Positions 1 through 5,450 of a stretch of 5,450 bases of DNA are shown one piece after another. The position numbers and the translations under genes are program-made. This stretch comes from Clostridia bacterium. GTDB taxonomy: Bacteria > Bacillota > Clostridia > Oscillospirales > Acutalibacteraceae. Location of the stretch: contig CAADUC010000001.1 of NCBI GenBank assembly GCA_900752115.1, positions 1-5,450 of the forward strand, written 5' to 3'. The notes beneath the pieces were generated by a model. That model did no database searches. It was given only the letters and a program-made list of their open reading frames with translations, and was not told where the DNA came from. The stretch's first letter is position 1; each line of letters opens with the position of its first letter.

Positions 1-177
1 CCCCATCTCGACGGCGAGTACGCCTCCTTCGGCAAGGTCATTTCCGGCATCGAGGAGTGCGACCGAATCGTCTCCGTCCCGCGCAACCGTATGGATCGCC
101 CGCTCGAGGATGAAAAAATGGTAAAGGTGACGGTCGAAACCTTCGGGGAGGAATACCCCGAGCCGGTGAAGATGTAA
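1..177 (+). CDS. Cyclophilin-type peptidyl-prolyl cis-trans isomerase, C-terminal fragment
   Basis: This is the last 58 codons of a gene that begins left of the window, read in frame 1 and ending at TAA (175-177). The residues LDGEYASFGKVISGIEECDRI followed by VPRNRMDRPLED match the C-terminal part of the cyclophilin fold, where the family typically has LDGxxxxFGKVxxGxxVVDxI and then a DRPLEDVxI-type strand. Cyclophilins isomerise peptide bonds preceding proline and assist protein folding. The catalytic Arg and the central barrel lie outside the window, so activity and any signal peptide cannot be judged. The tail after the last strand (ETFGEEYPEPVKM) is acidic, as often seen in bacterial cytosolic cyclophilins. 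The next gene starts one base after the stop, suggesting co-transcription. Family assignment is fairly secure; the exact subtype is not. Confidence 0.88.
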   Translation, partial: PHLDGEYASFGKVISGIEECDRIVSVPRNRMDRPLEDEKMVKVTVETFGEEYPEPVKM

Positions 178-178
178 G

Positions 179-1915
179 ATGCACATTCTGAAAAAATTTC
201 TTCGCTACTACAAACCCTATCAGGCCGTTTTCTGGATCGATATGGCCTGCGCCATGCTGGTAAGCGTGATCGATCTTGCATTCCCGCAGCTTCTCAATTA
301 TCTGACGCGAAGCGTTTTTACCCGCAGCGCGGATGAGGTTCTGCGTATTTTGCCCCCTCTGGCCTTCGGCTTGCTGCTGATGTATCTTGTTCGCTTCGGA
401 GGGCGGTATTACATTACCTGCCAGGGACACATCATGGGCGCGCGCATGGAAAGCGATATGCGTCAGGATCTTTTTGATCAGTATCAGCGCCTCTCTTTCT
501 CGTATTACGACCGGAACAACACCGGCGAGATGATGAGCAAGCTTGTCTCGGATCTCTTTGATATCAGCGAGCTGGCTCATCATGGACCGGAGAATATCTT
601 CATTTCCCTGCTCAAAATTTTCGGTTCGTTCGCTCTGCTGCTCTGGATCAACGTGCCCATGACGCTGATTCTGCTCGCCGTCACTCTTGTGATGCTTGTG
701 TTCAGCGTATGGCAAAACAAAAAGATGCGCGCCGTCTTTATGGACAACCGCCGCAAAATTGCCGGAGTCAACGCAAGCTTGCAGGATTCCCTGGCCGGTA
801 TCCGTGTGGTGAAATCCTTCGCCAATGAAACCGTTGAACATGAAAAGTTCAGCGCGAGCAACCTGCAGTTCCTCCGCTCGAAGGAAAAGAACTACAAGCG
901 CATGGGAATCTTCCATGCGGGAAACAACTTCTTCCAGGGCATGCTCTTTCTGACGGTCCTCGTTTCGGGCGGTTATTTCATCGCAGCCGGACAGATCGAC
1001 GCCGTGGATCTCGCGACGTATGCGCTGTACATCAACATCTTCATCAATCCGATCGAAGTTCTGGTCGAGTTTACGGAGATGTTCCAAAAGGGCTTTTCCG
1101 GTTTCAAACGCTTCATTGAGGTCATGGAAACACAGCCGGAAATTGTCGACAGTCCGGATGCCCGTCCGCTTACCAACGTACACGGCGTTATTGACTACCG
1201 CGACGTTTCCTTCCAGTATGAGAAAAACGAGACAGTCCTCTCTCATATCTCCATTCACATCGACGCTGGAAAAACCGTAGCCCTTGTCGGTCCCTCGGGC
1301 GGCGGAAAAACAACGCTGTGCAGCCTTCTTCCCCGCTTCTACGATGTGACAGGCGGCTCTGTTCTGGTTGACGGCCAGGACGTGCGGGGGCTGACCCTTG
1401 AGAGCCTGCGCTCCGCAATCGGCATTGTACAGCAGGACGTGTATCTGTTCTCCGGCACCATCCGGGACAACATCGCCTACGGCAAGCCGGGCGCAACAGA
1501 CGAGGAGATCATTGCGGCGGCCAAGCGGGCCAACATTCATGAATTTGTGATGGGCCTCGAGGACGGTTATGACACCTTCGTCGGCGAGCGCGGCGCACGC
1601 CTCTCCGGAGGTCAGAAGCAGCGCATTTCCATTGCACGCGTTTTCCTCAAAGATCCGCCGATTCTGATTCTCGACGAGGCCACGAGCGCCCTTGACAACG
1701 AGAGCGAGCGCCACATTCAGCAGAGCCTGGAAGAGCTCGCGAAGGATCGCACGACGATAGTCATTGCGCACCGTCTCTCTACCATCCGCAACGCTGACGA
1801 GATTATTGTCATCGACGATGACGGAATTGAAGAGCGCGGCTGCCACCAGGAACTACTGGAAAAAAACGGGCTGTATGCCCGTTACTACAACATGCAGTTT
1901 GAAGGTCTGTCGTAA
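179..1915 (+). CDS. ABC exporter half-transporter, fused permease and ATPase (MsbA/MdlB-like)
   Basis: A complete 578-residue protein, the usual length for a half-size ABC exporter that works as a dimer in the cytoplasmic membrane. The N-terminal half has about six hydrophobic segments, near residues 16-38, 58-75, 138-157, 159-178, 246-268 and 276-296. The ATPase half has every expected motif: A-loop Tyr347, Walker A GPSGGGKTT (371-379), Q-loop Gln419, X-loop VGERG (468-472), signature LSGGQ (475-479), Walker B ILILDE with catalytic Glu500, D-loop SALD (503-506) and H-loop His531. It should therefore be a working ATPase. The substrate cannot be read from the sequence; lipids, drugs or peptides are all handled by this family. 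No second half-transporter is visible, so a homodimer is the simplest model, although a partner could lie elsewhere. The ATG follows the preceding stop by one base and has only a weak ribosome binding site, so translation is probably coupled to the upstream gene. Confidence 0.96.
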   Translation: MHILKKFLRYYKPYQAVFWIDMACAMLVSVIDLAFPQLLNYLTRSVFTRSADEVLRILPPLAFGLLLMYLVRFGGRYYITCQGHIMGARMESDMRQDLFDQYQRLSFSYYDRNNTGEMMSKLVSDLFDISELAHHGPENIFISLLKIFGSFALLLWINVPMTLILLAVTLVMLVFSVWQNKKMRAVFMDNRRKIAGVNASLQDSLAGIRVVKSFANETVEHEKFSASNLQFLRSKEKNYKRMGIFHAGNNFFQGMLFLTVLVSGGYFIAAGQIDAVDLATYALYINIFINPIEVLVEFTEMFQKGFSGFKRFIEVMETQPEIVDSPDARPLTNVHGVIDYRDVSFQYEKNETVLSHISIHIDAGKTVALVGPSGGGKTTLCSLLPRFYDVTGGSVLVDGQDVRGLTLESLRSAIGIVQQDVYLFSGTIRDNIAYGKPGATDEEIIAAAKRANIHEFVMGLEDGYDTFVGERGARLSGGQKQRISIARVFLKDPPILILDEATSALDNESERHIQQSLEELAKDRTTIVIAHRLSTIRNADEIIVIDDDGIEERGCHQELLEKNGLYARYYNMQFEGLS

Positions 1916-1926
1916 GGAAGAACACC

Positions 1927-2004
1927 ATGAAGCCGGAAAATCCAGCTATCTGTGTCCCGAGGTGCGGAGGTTTGCAAAAACGGAGGGGATTTTCCTGTGA
2001 ATGA
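1927..2004 (+). CDS. Possible 25-residue mini-ORF (leader peptide or gene remnant)
   Basis: A short ORF sits in the gap after the ABC gene. It has an ATG and a reasonable Shine-Dalgarno site, AAGGAAG at 1914-1920, six bases upstream. The peptide is basic and has three cysteines: CVPRC at residues 9-13 and Cys24. Its TGA stop (2002-2004) lies just inside the next gene, an 8-base overlap with the proposed GTG start, which is an arrangement suited to translational coupling. The CxxxC pair recalls the first half of a zinc ribbon, but there is no second complete pair, so I do not assign a zinc-binding role. It may be a real small peptide, a leader, the remnant of a longer N-terminal domain, or chance. 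No homologue is recognised. Confidence 0.25.
   Translation: MKPENPAICVPRCGGLQKRRGFSCE
1982..1988 (+). promoter_or_regulatory. Ribosome binding site (GGAGGGG) that selects the GTG start at 1997
   Basis: GGAGGGG starts 15 bases before GTG 1997, leaving about ten bases between its GGAGG core and the start codon. This is the best Shine-Dalgarno match in the gap. It favours GTG 1997 over the alternative in-frame GTG at 1952, which would add 15 polar residues ahead of the membrane helix and has no comparable site upstream. Confidence 0.6.
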
Positions 2005-2398
2005 CGGCTTTTGGATTTTACTGATTTTTGCTTTTCTTTTGATCATTCCCGCCGCAGCTGTGGCTCTGGTCCTCCATCTTGCCGCACAGCGGCGCAAAAA
2101 CAAAGCGGCAAGATGCACTGCCTCCGTGCTGGGAACTGTCACAAGCCTTTCCCGCAAAGGGATTGACAGGCCAACCGTTGTCACAGTGGAATACCAGGCG
2201 AACGGACAGCTCTGGCACGTCTCAGAAAGTCTGAAGCTTCGGAGCGAGGCGATCCGAATCGGAAAAATTCCAATTGGGCAGCGGAAAACTCCCGTTCTCG
2301 GCAGAGTGGAGATCGGCGATACGTTACCCGTCCGCTACTGTCCCGAAGCCCCTTCGATTGCCCTGATCGAGGGAAATGAGGGACACTGGAATACGTAA
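1997..2398 (+). CDS. Small membrane protein with DUF3592-like domain
   Basis: A 133-residue protein from GTG 1997. An alternative GTG at 1952 would give 148 residues. One strongly hydrophobic segment at about residues 5-30 is followed at once by a basic stretch (QRRKNKAAR, 31-39), so the C-terminal domain is probably cytoplasmic by the positive-inside rule. The rest is predicted to be mainly beta strand: TASVLGTVTSLSRKG, then VVTVEYQANGQLWHVSES, and near the end GDTLPVRYCPEAPSIALIE. That order (a 'GTV' strand, a 'V-EY-G' strand, then a 'GD-V-Y-P-P' strand) resembles DUF3592-type proteins, whose function is unknown. The likeness is by motif order only and is not proven. It lies between the ABC gene and the peptidase in the same orientation, probably co-transcribed. 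No catalytic residues are evident. Confidence 0.72.
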   Translation: MNDGFWILLIFAFLLIIPAAAVALVLHLAAQRRKNKAARCTASVLGTVTSLSRKGIDRPTVVTVEYQANGQLWHVSESLKLRSEAIRIGKIPIGQRKTPVLGRVEIGDTLPVRYCPEAPSIALIEGNEGHWNT

Positions 2399-2404
2399 GG
2401 AACA

Positions 2405-2423
2405 TTTCTTTCACAGAAAGGAG
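2405..2423 (+). promoter_or_regulatory. Small hairpin covering the ribosome binding site of the M24 peptidase gene
   Basis: TTTCTTTC (2405-2412) can pair with GAAAGGAG (2416-2423) across a three-base ACA loop, giving eight base pairs of which two are G-U. The right arm contains the Shine-Dalgarno AAAGGAG (2417-2423), eight bases before ATG 2432. If it forms in the mRNA it would partly block initiation of the peptidase gene. The stem is short and A/U-rich, so it may be weak or accidental. The Shine-Dalgarno site itself is well supported; the regulatory role is inference. Confidence 0.35.
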
Positions 2424-2431
2424 AACCTTCC

Positions 2432-3511
2432 ATGAGCACGGTCTACGACGCCCGTATCGAGCGGGTGCTATGCAATATGGAGCAGGAGGGATTGAGCCAG
2501 ATTCTCGTTACCTCCACTGCCTCCGTCTACTATCTGACCGGCGTCTGGGTAGAGCCGATGGAACGCTTGCTTGCCTTCTATCTCGACGACAGCGGGCGGC
2601 GGATCCTTTTCGGCAACGATCTGTTCGGCCTGCAGCCCGCAGCGGGGCGCGAACTTTTCCTTCACAATGACAGCGACGATCCGCTGCGCGATATCGTCCG
2701 TCTTGTCAAACCGGGAAAAATCGGCATTGACAAGGCATGGCCCAGCCGTTTTCTGATCTCTTTGCTTAACAAGCGTCCAGACTGCGTTCCCGCGCTCGGC
2801 AGCGCGCCCGTCGACAACGCAAGAATGCGCAAGGACGCCGAGGAGATCGAGGCTCTTCGCCGCGCCTCCAAAATCAACGATTCCGTTGTTGCAGCCGCTA
2901 TTGATGCAGTACGCGAAGGAGCAATTGAGTCACAGCTTGCTGCCTTTGTGGAGGAAAAATTCCGCGAAGCCGGTGCAGGACGCGGTCATGGGCAGCTGGT
3001 ATGCTTCGGACCAAACGGCGCGGATCCTCACCACGAACCGAATCAAACCGTTGTGCGCGATGGCGATTCCATCGTCTTTGACATTTTTATCCCGATACCG
3101 TATTACTGGTGCGACATGACGCGTACTGTCTTTTTCCGCTCCGCTTCCGACGAAGCCCGCCGCGTTTATGAAACGGTACGGGCAGCAAACCTCGCAGCGG
3201 AAGCCGTGATTCGTCCCGGTGTGCCTATGCGTGAGTTTGATCATGCGGCGCGCGAAGTCATTGAAAAAGCCGGGTACGGCCCGTATTTCACCCACCGTCT
3301 GGGTCACGGCATCGGTTTGGAATGCCATGAGCCGCCGGACAACAGCTCTGTTTCCGAAGTCATCGCAGAGCCTGGTATGGTGTTTTCGGTGGAGCCTGGC
3401 ATTTATCTTCCGGGAAAACTTGGTGTGCGCATTGAGGATCTTGTGCTCGTCACGGAGACGGGCTGCGAAGTACTCAACGCATACTCAAAGGATCTGCAGA
3501 TTGTCGGATAA
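2432..3511 (+). CDS. M24 family metallopeptidase (Xaa-Pro aminopeptidase/prolidase type)
   Basis: A complete 359-residue protein, typical length for bacterial Xaa-Pro peptidases. Residues 1 to about 130 form a creatinase-like N-terminal domain; the rest is the pita-bread catalytic domain. All five expected metal ligands are visible: Asp217 (IVFDIF), Asp228 (CDMTRT), His292 (GHGIG), Glu321 (SVEPGIY) and Glu335 (VRIEDL). The accessory histidines also fit: His200 in the ADPHHEP segment, His288 in THRLGHG and His299 in LECHEPP. It should cleave peptides next to proline, either removing an N-terminal residue before proline or splitting Xaa-Pro dipeptides; the sequence alone does not decide between these. 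No signal peptide is seen, so it is probably cytosolic and acts in peptide turnover. The ATG has a strong AAAGGAG site. It is the last gene before an intrinsic terminator. Confidence 0.95.
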   Translation: MSTVYDARIERVLCNMEQEGLSQILVTSTASVYYLTGVWVEPMERLLAFYLDDSGRRILFGNDLFGLQPAAGRELFLHNDSDDPLRDIVRLVKPGKIGIDKAWPSRFLISLLNKRPDCVPALGSAPVDNARMRKDAEEIEALRRASKINDSVVAAAIDAVREGAIESQLAAFVEEKFREAGAGRGHGQLVCFGPNGADPHHEPNQTVVRDGDSIVFDIFIPIPYYWCDMTRTVFFRSASDEARRVYETVRAANLAAEAVIRPGVPMREFDHAAREVIEKAGYGPYFTHRLGHGIGLECHEPPDNSSVSEVIAEPGMVFSVEPGIYLPGKLGVRIEDLVLVTETGCEVLNAYSKDLQIVG

Positions 3512-3517
3512 CCGTTA

Positions 3518-3564
3518 CGGAGCGGCGAACCTCTCTGGGGAATCGCCGCTTCGTTTCATTTTTT
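3518..3564 (+). terminator. Rho-independent terminator after the M24 peptidase gene
   Basis: CGGAGCGGCGA (3518-3528) pairs with TCGCCGCTTCG (3543-3553) as an 11-bp G/C-rich stem with one G-U pair. The 14-base loop can pair further (CCTC with GGGG). A T-rich tract follows, TTT at 3554-3556 and six T at 3559-3564. It begins seven bases after the peptidase stop codon and should end transcription of the left-hand block. Confidence 0.88.
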
Positions 3565-3581
3565 CAAAGGACAGCCGCAAT

Positions 3582-3607
3582 CTTTTCCGTGCAGATGTCC
3601 GGAAAAG
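3582..3607. repeat. Perfect 8-bp inverted repeat upstream of plsY
   Basis: CTTTTCCG (3582-3589) and CGGAAAAG (3600-3607) are exact reverse complements separated by ten bases. No T-run follows on either strand, so it is not a typical terminator. An overlapping alternative pairing exists between GCAGA (3591-3595) and TCTGC (3609-3613). It lies between the terminator and the likely plsY promoter. A regulator-binding site is possible but not shown. Confidence 0.45.
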
Positions 3608-3635
3608 TTCTGCGCCTGCTCTGTTCTCCCTGTCC

Positions 3636-3670
3636 TGTTATAGATAATGCAGGTCAAATGAGAATATACT
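3636..3670 (+). promoter_or_regulatory. Candidate promoter region for plsY and the glycosyltransferase gene
   Basis: Two AT-rich elements resemble -10 boxes. TGTTATAGATAAT (3636-3648) contains an extended -10 pattern (TG, one base, TATAGA) and an overlapping GATAAT. TATACT is at 3665-3670. Neither has a good TTGACA-like -35 box at the right distance, so exact placement is uncertain. A promoter somewhere here is expected because a terminator precedes it and a gene begins at 3687. Confidence 0.35.
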
Positions 3671-3686
3671 AGCTGAAAGAGGAAGG

Positions 3687-4310
3687 ATGATGGATATGGA
3701 ACAGGGGCTTTTGTATCTGCTGACCGGCTACCTGTCCGGCAGCGTGCTCTATGCCCGCGTTTTTTCCGGCTTGCTGCGGCGCGGGGATGTTACGGAAAAA
3801 AGCCGTGACGGCAATCCCGGCACGGCAAACGCATTTCTCTACGGCGGCTTCTGGTGCGGTGCGCTGACCCTTGTGTGCGAGCTGCTCAAGGGGTTTCTGC
3901 CCGTGTTTCTTTTTACAAAACGACCGCCTGCGCCACCCCTTCCCGGGTTCTTCTCCGCCCTCATCATTGCCGCTCCCGTTATCGGACATGTGTTCCCCCT
4001 CTTTTTCCGATTCCGCGGAGGAAAAGGAATCGCAGTCACCTTCGGCTGCCTGCTGGGACTGTGGCCTCAGAGCACGCCGTTCTGGTGGTTCGCCGCTTTT
4101 TTTCTTCTTTTTTCCACGGTTCTGCGGATATGCCCGCACTATTACCGAACTATCGTTACCTATCTTTGCACGGCGGCAGCTATTTGGCTGACCGGCTGCT
4201 GCGCCAATCCGGGAGGCTTCCTGGTGATCGCCGCGGTGGTGATCGGAAAGCTTCTGACCAGCAAGGAGAAACGTGAAAAATGCCGGGTAAAACTTCTATG
4301 GATGCACTGA
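3687..4310 (+). CDS. plsY: Divergent PlsY-family glycerol-3-phosphate acyltransferase
   Basis: A 207-residue, very hydrophobic protein of normal PlsY length with about six to seven membrane segments. PlsY enzymes transfer an acyl group from acyl-phosphate to glycerol-3-phosphate, forming lysophosphatidic acid at the membrane, the first step of phospholipid synthesis in most Gram-positive bacteria. Visible family marks are the N-terminal GYLSGSVLYA segment (14-23), DGNPGTANAF (41-50), CELLKG with Lys68, and GHVFPLFFRFRGGKGIA (100-116). The second of these departs from the usual GSGNPGATN: it reads RDGNPGTAN, with Asp in place of Ser and the Ala/Thr order swapped. This could be a paralogue rather than the main PlsY of the cell. 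The ATG at 3687, 3690 or 3696 could serve as start; AAAGAGG (3676-3682) suits 3690 best, a difference of one residue. The gene overlaps the downstream glycosyltransferase by 31 bases. Confidence 0.88.
   Translation: MMDMEQGLLYLLTGYLSGSVLYARVFSGLLRRGDVTEKSRDGNPGTANAFLYGGFWCGALTLVCELLKGFLPVFLFTKRPPAPPLPGFFSALIIAAPVIGHVFPLFFRFRGGKGIAVTFGCLLGLWPQSTPFWWFAAFFLLFSTVLRICPHYYRTIVTYLCTAAAIWLTGCCANPGGFLVIAAVVIGKLLTSKEKREKCRVKLLWMH
4263..4268 (+). promoter_or_regulatory. Ribosome binding site for the glycosyltransferase gene, inside plsY
   Basis: AAGGAG lies within the plsY coding sequence, 11 bases before ATG 4280. It supports 4280 as the start, although the spacing is slightly long. The in-frame ATG at 4298 is the alternative and has no good site of its own. 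Since the site is inside plsY, ribosomes finishing plsY probably feed the second gene. Confidence 0.55.
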
Positions 4311-5450
4311 TTCTGACCTGCGGCACAGGCGGCGGTCACAATACGGCCGCACTGGCCGTCAAGGAAGCCCTGGAAAGCCGGGGGCACCGGGTTGATTTGC
4401 TGAACCCTTATGAGCTTCTCGGAAGCCGCGCCGCCTCTCGTATCAACAACGCTTACATCCGCACTGTACAGCGGGCTCCCTGGGTCTTCGGCTGCGCTTA
4501 CCTTGCAGGAGAAGCATACCGGCGGCTGCCGGTTCGCTCCCCCGTCTATCAGGCAAACCGAGCGGCTGAAAAAGTGATGGAGCAGTATTTGAACTCCCAT
4601 TCCTATCAGGTGATCCTGGCGACACACGTCTTTCCCGGCATGCTCCTGACACGTCTGAAACGGCGCGGCGTTCCACTCCCTCCACTGATTTTGATCGCTA
4701 CCGATTACGCCTGCATTCCCTTTTTTGAAGAGGTGGACTGCGACTACTGCGTGATTCCTTCCCCCAAACTGACAAATGAATTTCTGCGCTTCGGCTTTCG
4801 TCCCGAGCAGATCCGCCCTCTCGGCATTCCGGTGCGAAAATCGTTCCGCACGCCCGAGAGCAAACCGGAAGCCCGGCGCCGCCTCCAGCTCTCAGAGGAT
4901 TCCCCCTGCATTCTCCTGGCGGGAGGAAGCATCGGGGCAGGAAAAATCAAAGGCGCCGTCCGCCTTTTTGAGCTGAGCGCACACAGACGTCCTGCATGCA
5001 GACTGGTCGTCGTGTGCGGAAACAACCGCAGACTGTATCAATGTCTGCGGCGGCGCTGCAAAAAAGATCCGTCCGTCCGTATTCTCTCTCAAACCAATCA
5101 GATGGCCGACTATATGCGGGCTGCTGATCTTCTCATCAGCAAGCCGGGCGGTCTCTCCTCCACCGAAGCCGCCGTATCGGGCGCACCGCTTGTGCATTTC
5201 TCCCCCATTCCCGGATGCGAATCGAAAAACTACCGCTTTTTTACGCAAAACGGAATGAGCCTCGGCGCAAAATCGACGCTAGGCCTTTTGCATGTTCTGT
5301 GTGATAAAAAGACTCCGGCCCGTCTTGAAGCCATGAAAAAAAGGCAGGCCGAGAACGTAAATCCGGAAGCCGCCCTCGATATCTGCCGTCTTGCGGAAGA
5401 AGCCGCAGCGGCCAATTCCCCGAAAAAGCTTGACAAATGCAGAAAAAAAG
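4280..5450 (+). CDS. MGDG synthase/UgtP-type glycosyltransferase, 3' end missing
   Basis: An open frame of 390 codons runs from ATG 4280 to the right edge without a stop, so the protein is cut at its C-terminus, probably only slightly given the family's usual size of about 370-400 residues. The N-terminal domain begins with a short strand and the glycine-rich loop GTGGGHNTA (15-23), typical of MGDG-synthase N-terminal domains. ATHVFP (114-119) and IATDY (139-143) are further conserved points. The C-terminal half is a GT28-like GT-B domain: LLAGGSIGAG (212-221), VVVCGNN (243-249), ISKPGGLSSTEA (286-297) as the probable nucleotide-sugar site, and PGCESKN (311-317). Relatives transfer glucose or galactose from a UDP-sugar to diacylglycerol at the inner membrane face, making glycolipids and lipoteichoic acid anchors. 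MurG shares the fold, but the GGGHNTAA start favours the lipid glycosyltransferases. The pairing with plsY supports a lipid role; sugar and acceptor are not determined. Confidence 0.9.
   Translation, partial: MPGKTSMDALILTCGTGGGHNTAALAVKEALESRGHRVDLLNPYELLGSRAASRINNAYIRTVQRAPWVFGCAYLAGEAYRRLPVRSPVYQANRAAEKVMEQYLNSHSYQVILATHVFPGMLLTRLKRRGVPLPPLILIATDYACIPFFEEVDCDYCVIPSPKLTNEFLRFGFRPEQIRPLGIPVRKSFRTPESKPEARRRLQLSEDSPCILLAGGSIGAGKIKGAVRLFELSAHRRPACRLVVVCGNNRRLYQCLRRRCKKDPSVRILSQTNQMADYMRAADLLISKPGGLSSTEAAVSGAPLVHFSPIPGCESKNYRFFTQNGMSLGAKSTLGLLHVLCDKKTPARLEAMKKRQAENVNPEAALDICRLAEEAAAANSPKKLDKCRKK

Noticed and set aside
38..1846. A 602-codon open frame on the minus strand, almost fully antisense to the ABC exporter gene
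   Set aside because: It covers a gene whose every ABC motif is intact on the plus strand. Its translation is low in recognisable domains and rich in His, Gln, Glu and Ala, as expected from the complement of a codon-biased gene. Long antisense frames of this kind are common in G+C-rich coding DNA.
1952..1996. Upstream GTG start at 1952 for the DUF3592-like gene, adding 15 residues
   Set aside because: The extra residues are polar and precede the membrane helix, and no good ribosome binding site stands before 1952, whereas GGAGGGG stands before GTG 1997.
2930..3328. A 132-codon minus-strand frame inside the M24 peptidase gene
   Set aside because: It lies wholly opposite the catalytic domain, whose metal ligands are all conserved, and shows no motif of its own.
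3565..3686. Possible riboswitch or small RNA gene in the region before plsY
   Set aside because: Only a simple inverted repeat and -10-like elements are visible. The stretch is about 120 bases and shows no conserved riboswitch core that I can recognise.
3669..4139. A 156-codon minus-strand frame opposite plsY
   Set aside because: The translation is a low-complexity Lys/Glu/Gln/Gly-rich sequence that mirrors the hydrophobic codons of PlsY; no ribosome binding site or domain supports it.
4160..4685. Minus-strand frames opposite the start of the glycosyltransferase gene
   Set aside because: They overlap the conserved glycine-rich loop of the glycosyltransferase on the plus strand and carry no recognisable motif.
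1..5450. Mobile element, phage, CRISPR or defence system
   Set aside because: No transposase, integrase, direct-repeat array or toxin-antitoxin pair is seen; all supported genes are transport, peptidase, folding or lipid functions plus one unknown membrane protein.

Overview
The window looks like ordinary chromosomal DNA from a moderately high G+C Gram-positive bacterium, most likely a clostridial Firmicute. The reasons are the purine-rich Shine-Dalgarno sites (AAAGGAG, GGAGGGG, AAGGAG), the tight gene packing, and a PlsY-type acyltransferase next to a diacylglycerol-glycosyltransferase-like gene. The taxon is inferred from gene content and style; there is no rRNA or other marker here. All supported genes lie on the + strand, and both the first and last genes are cut by the window edges.

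Left block (1-3564). The 3' end of a cyclophilin-type peptidyl-prolyl isomerase is followed after one base by a complete ABC exporter half-transporter (membrane and ATPase domains fused). Next come a possible 25-codon mini-ORF, a small one-helix membrane protein with a DUF3592-like domain, and an M24 metallopeptidase of the Xaa-Pro aminopeptidase/prolidase type. Gaps are short (1, about 80 and 33 bases). The first clear intrinsic terminator comes right after the peptidase, so this block could be one transcription unit running in from the left. No common pathway is evident; it reads as a housekeeping or stress-type cluster.

Intergenic region (3512-3686). It holds the terminator, a perfect 8-bp inverted repeat with a 10-base spacer, and AT-rich -10-like elements that are the best candidates for a new promoter.

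Right block (3687-5450). A divergent PlsY (acyl-phosphate:glycerol-3-phosphate acyltransferase family) overlaps by 31 bases a glycosyltransferase of the MGDG-synthase/UgtP type, which runs off the right edge. Together they suggest membrane glycerolipid synthesis: PlsY makes lysophosphatidic acid, the precursor of diacylglycerol, and the glycosyltransferase would glycosylate a lipid such as diacylglycerol.

I found no mobile element, CRISPR array, tRNA, rRNA or recognisable riboswitch, and no convincing new multi-gene system. The points most worth checking are the altered acyltransferase signature in PlsY, the mini-ORF overlapping the DUF3592-like gene, the hairpin over the peptidase ribosome binding site, and the inverted repeat upstream of plsY.
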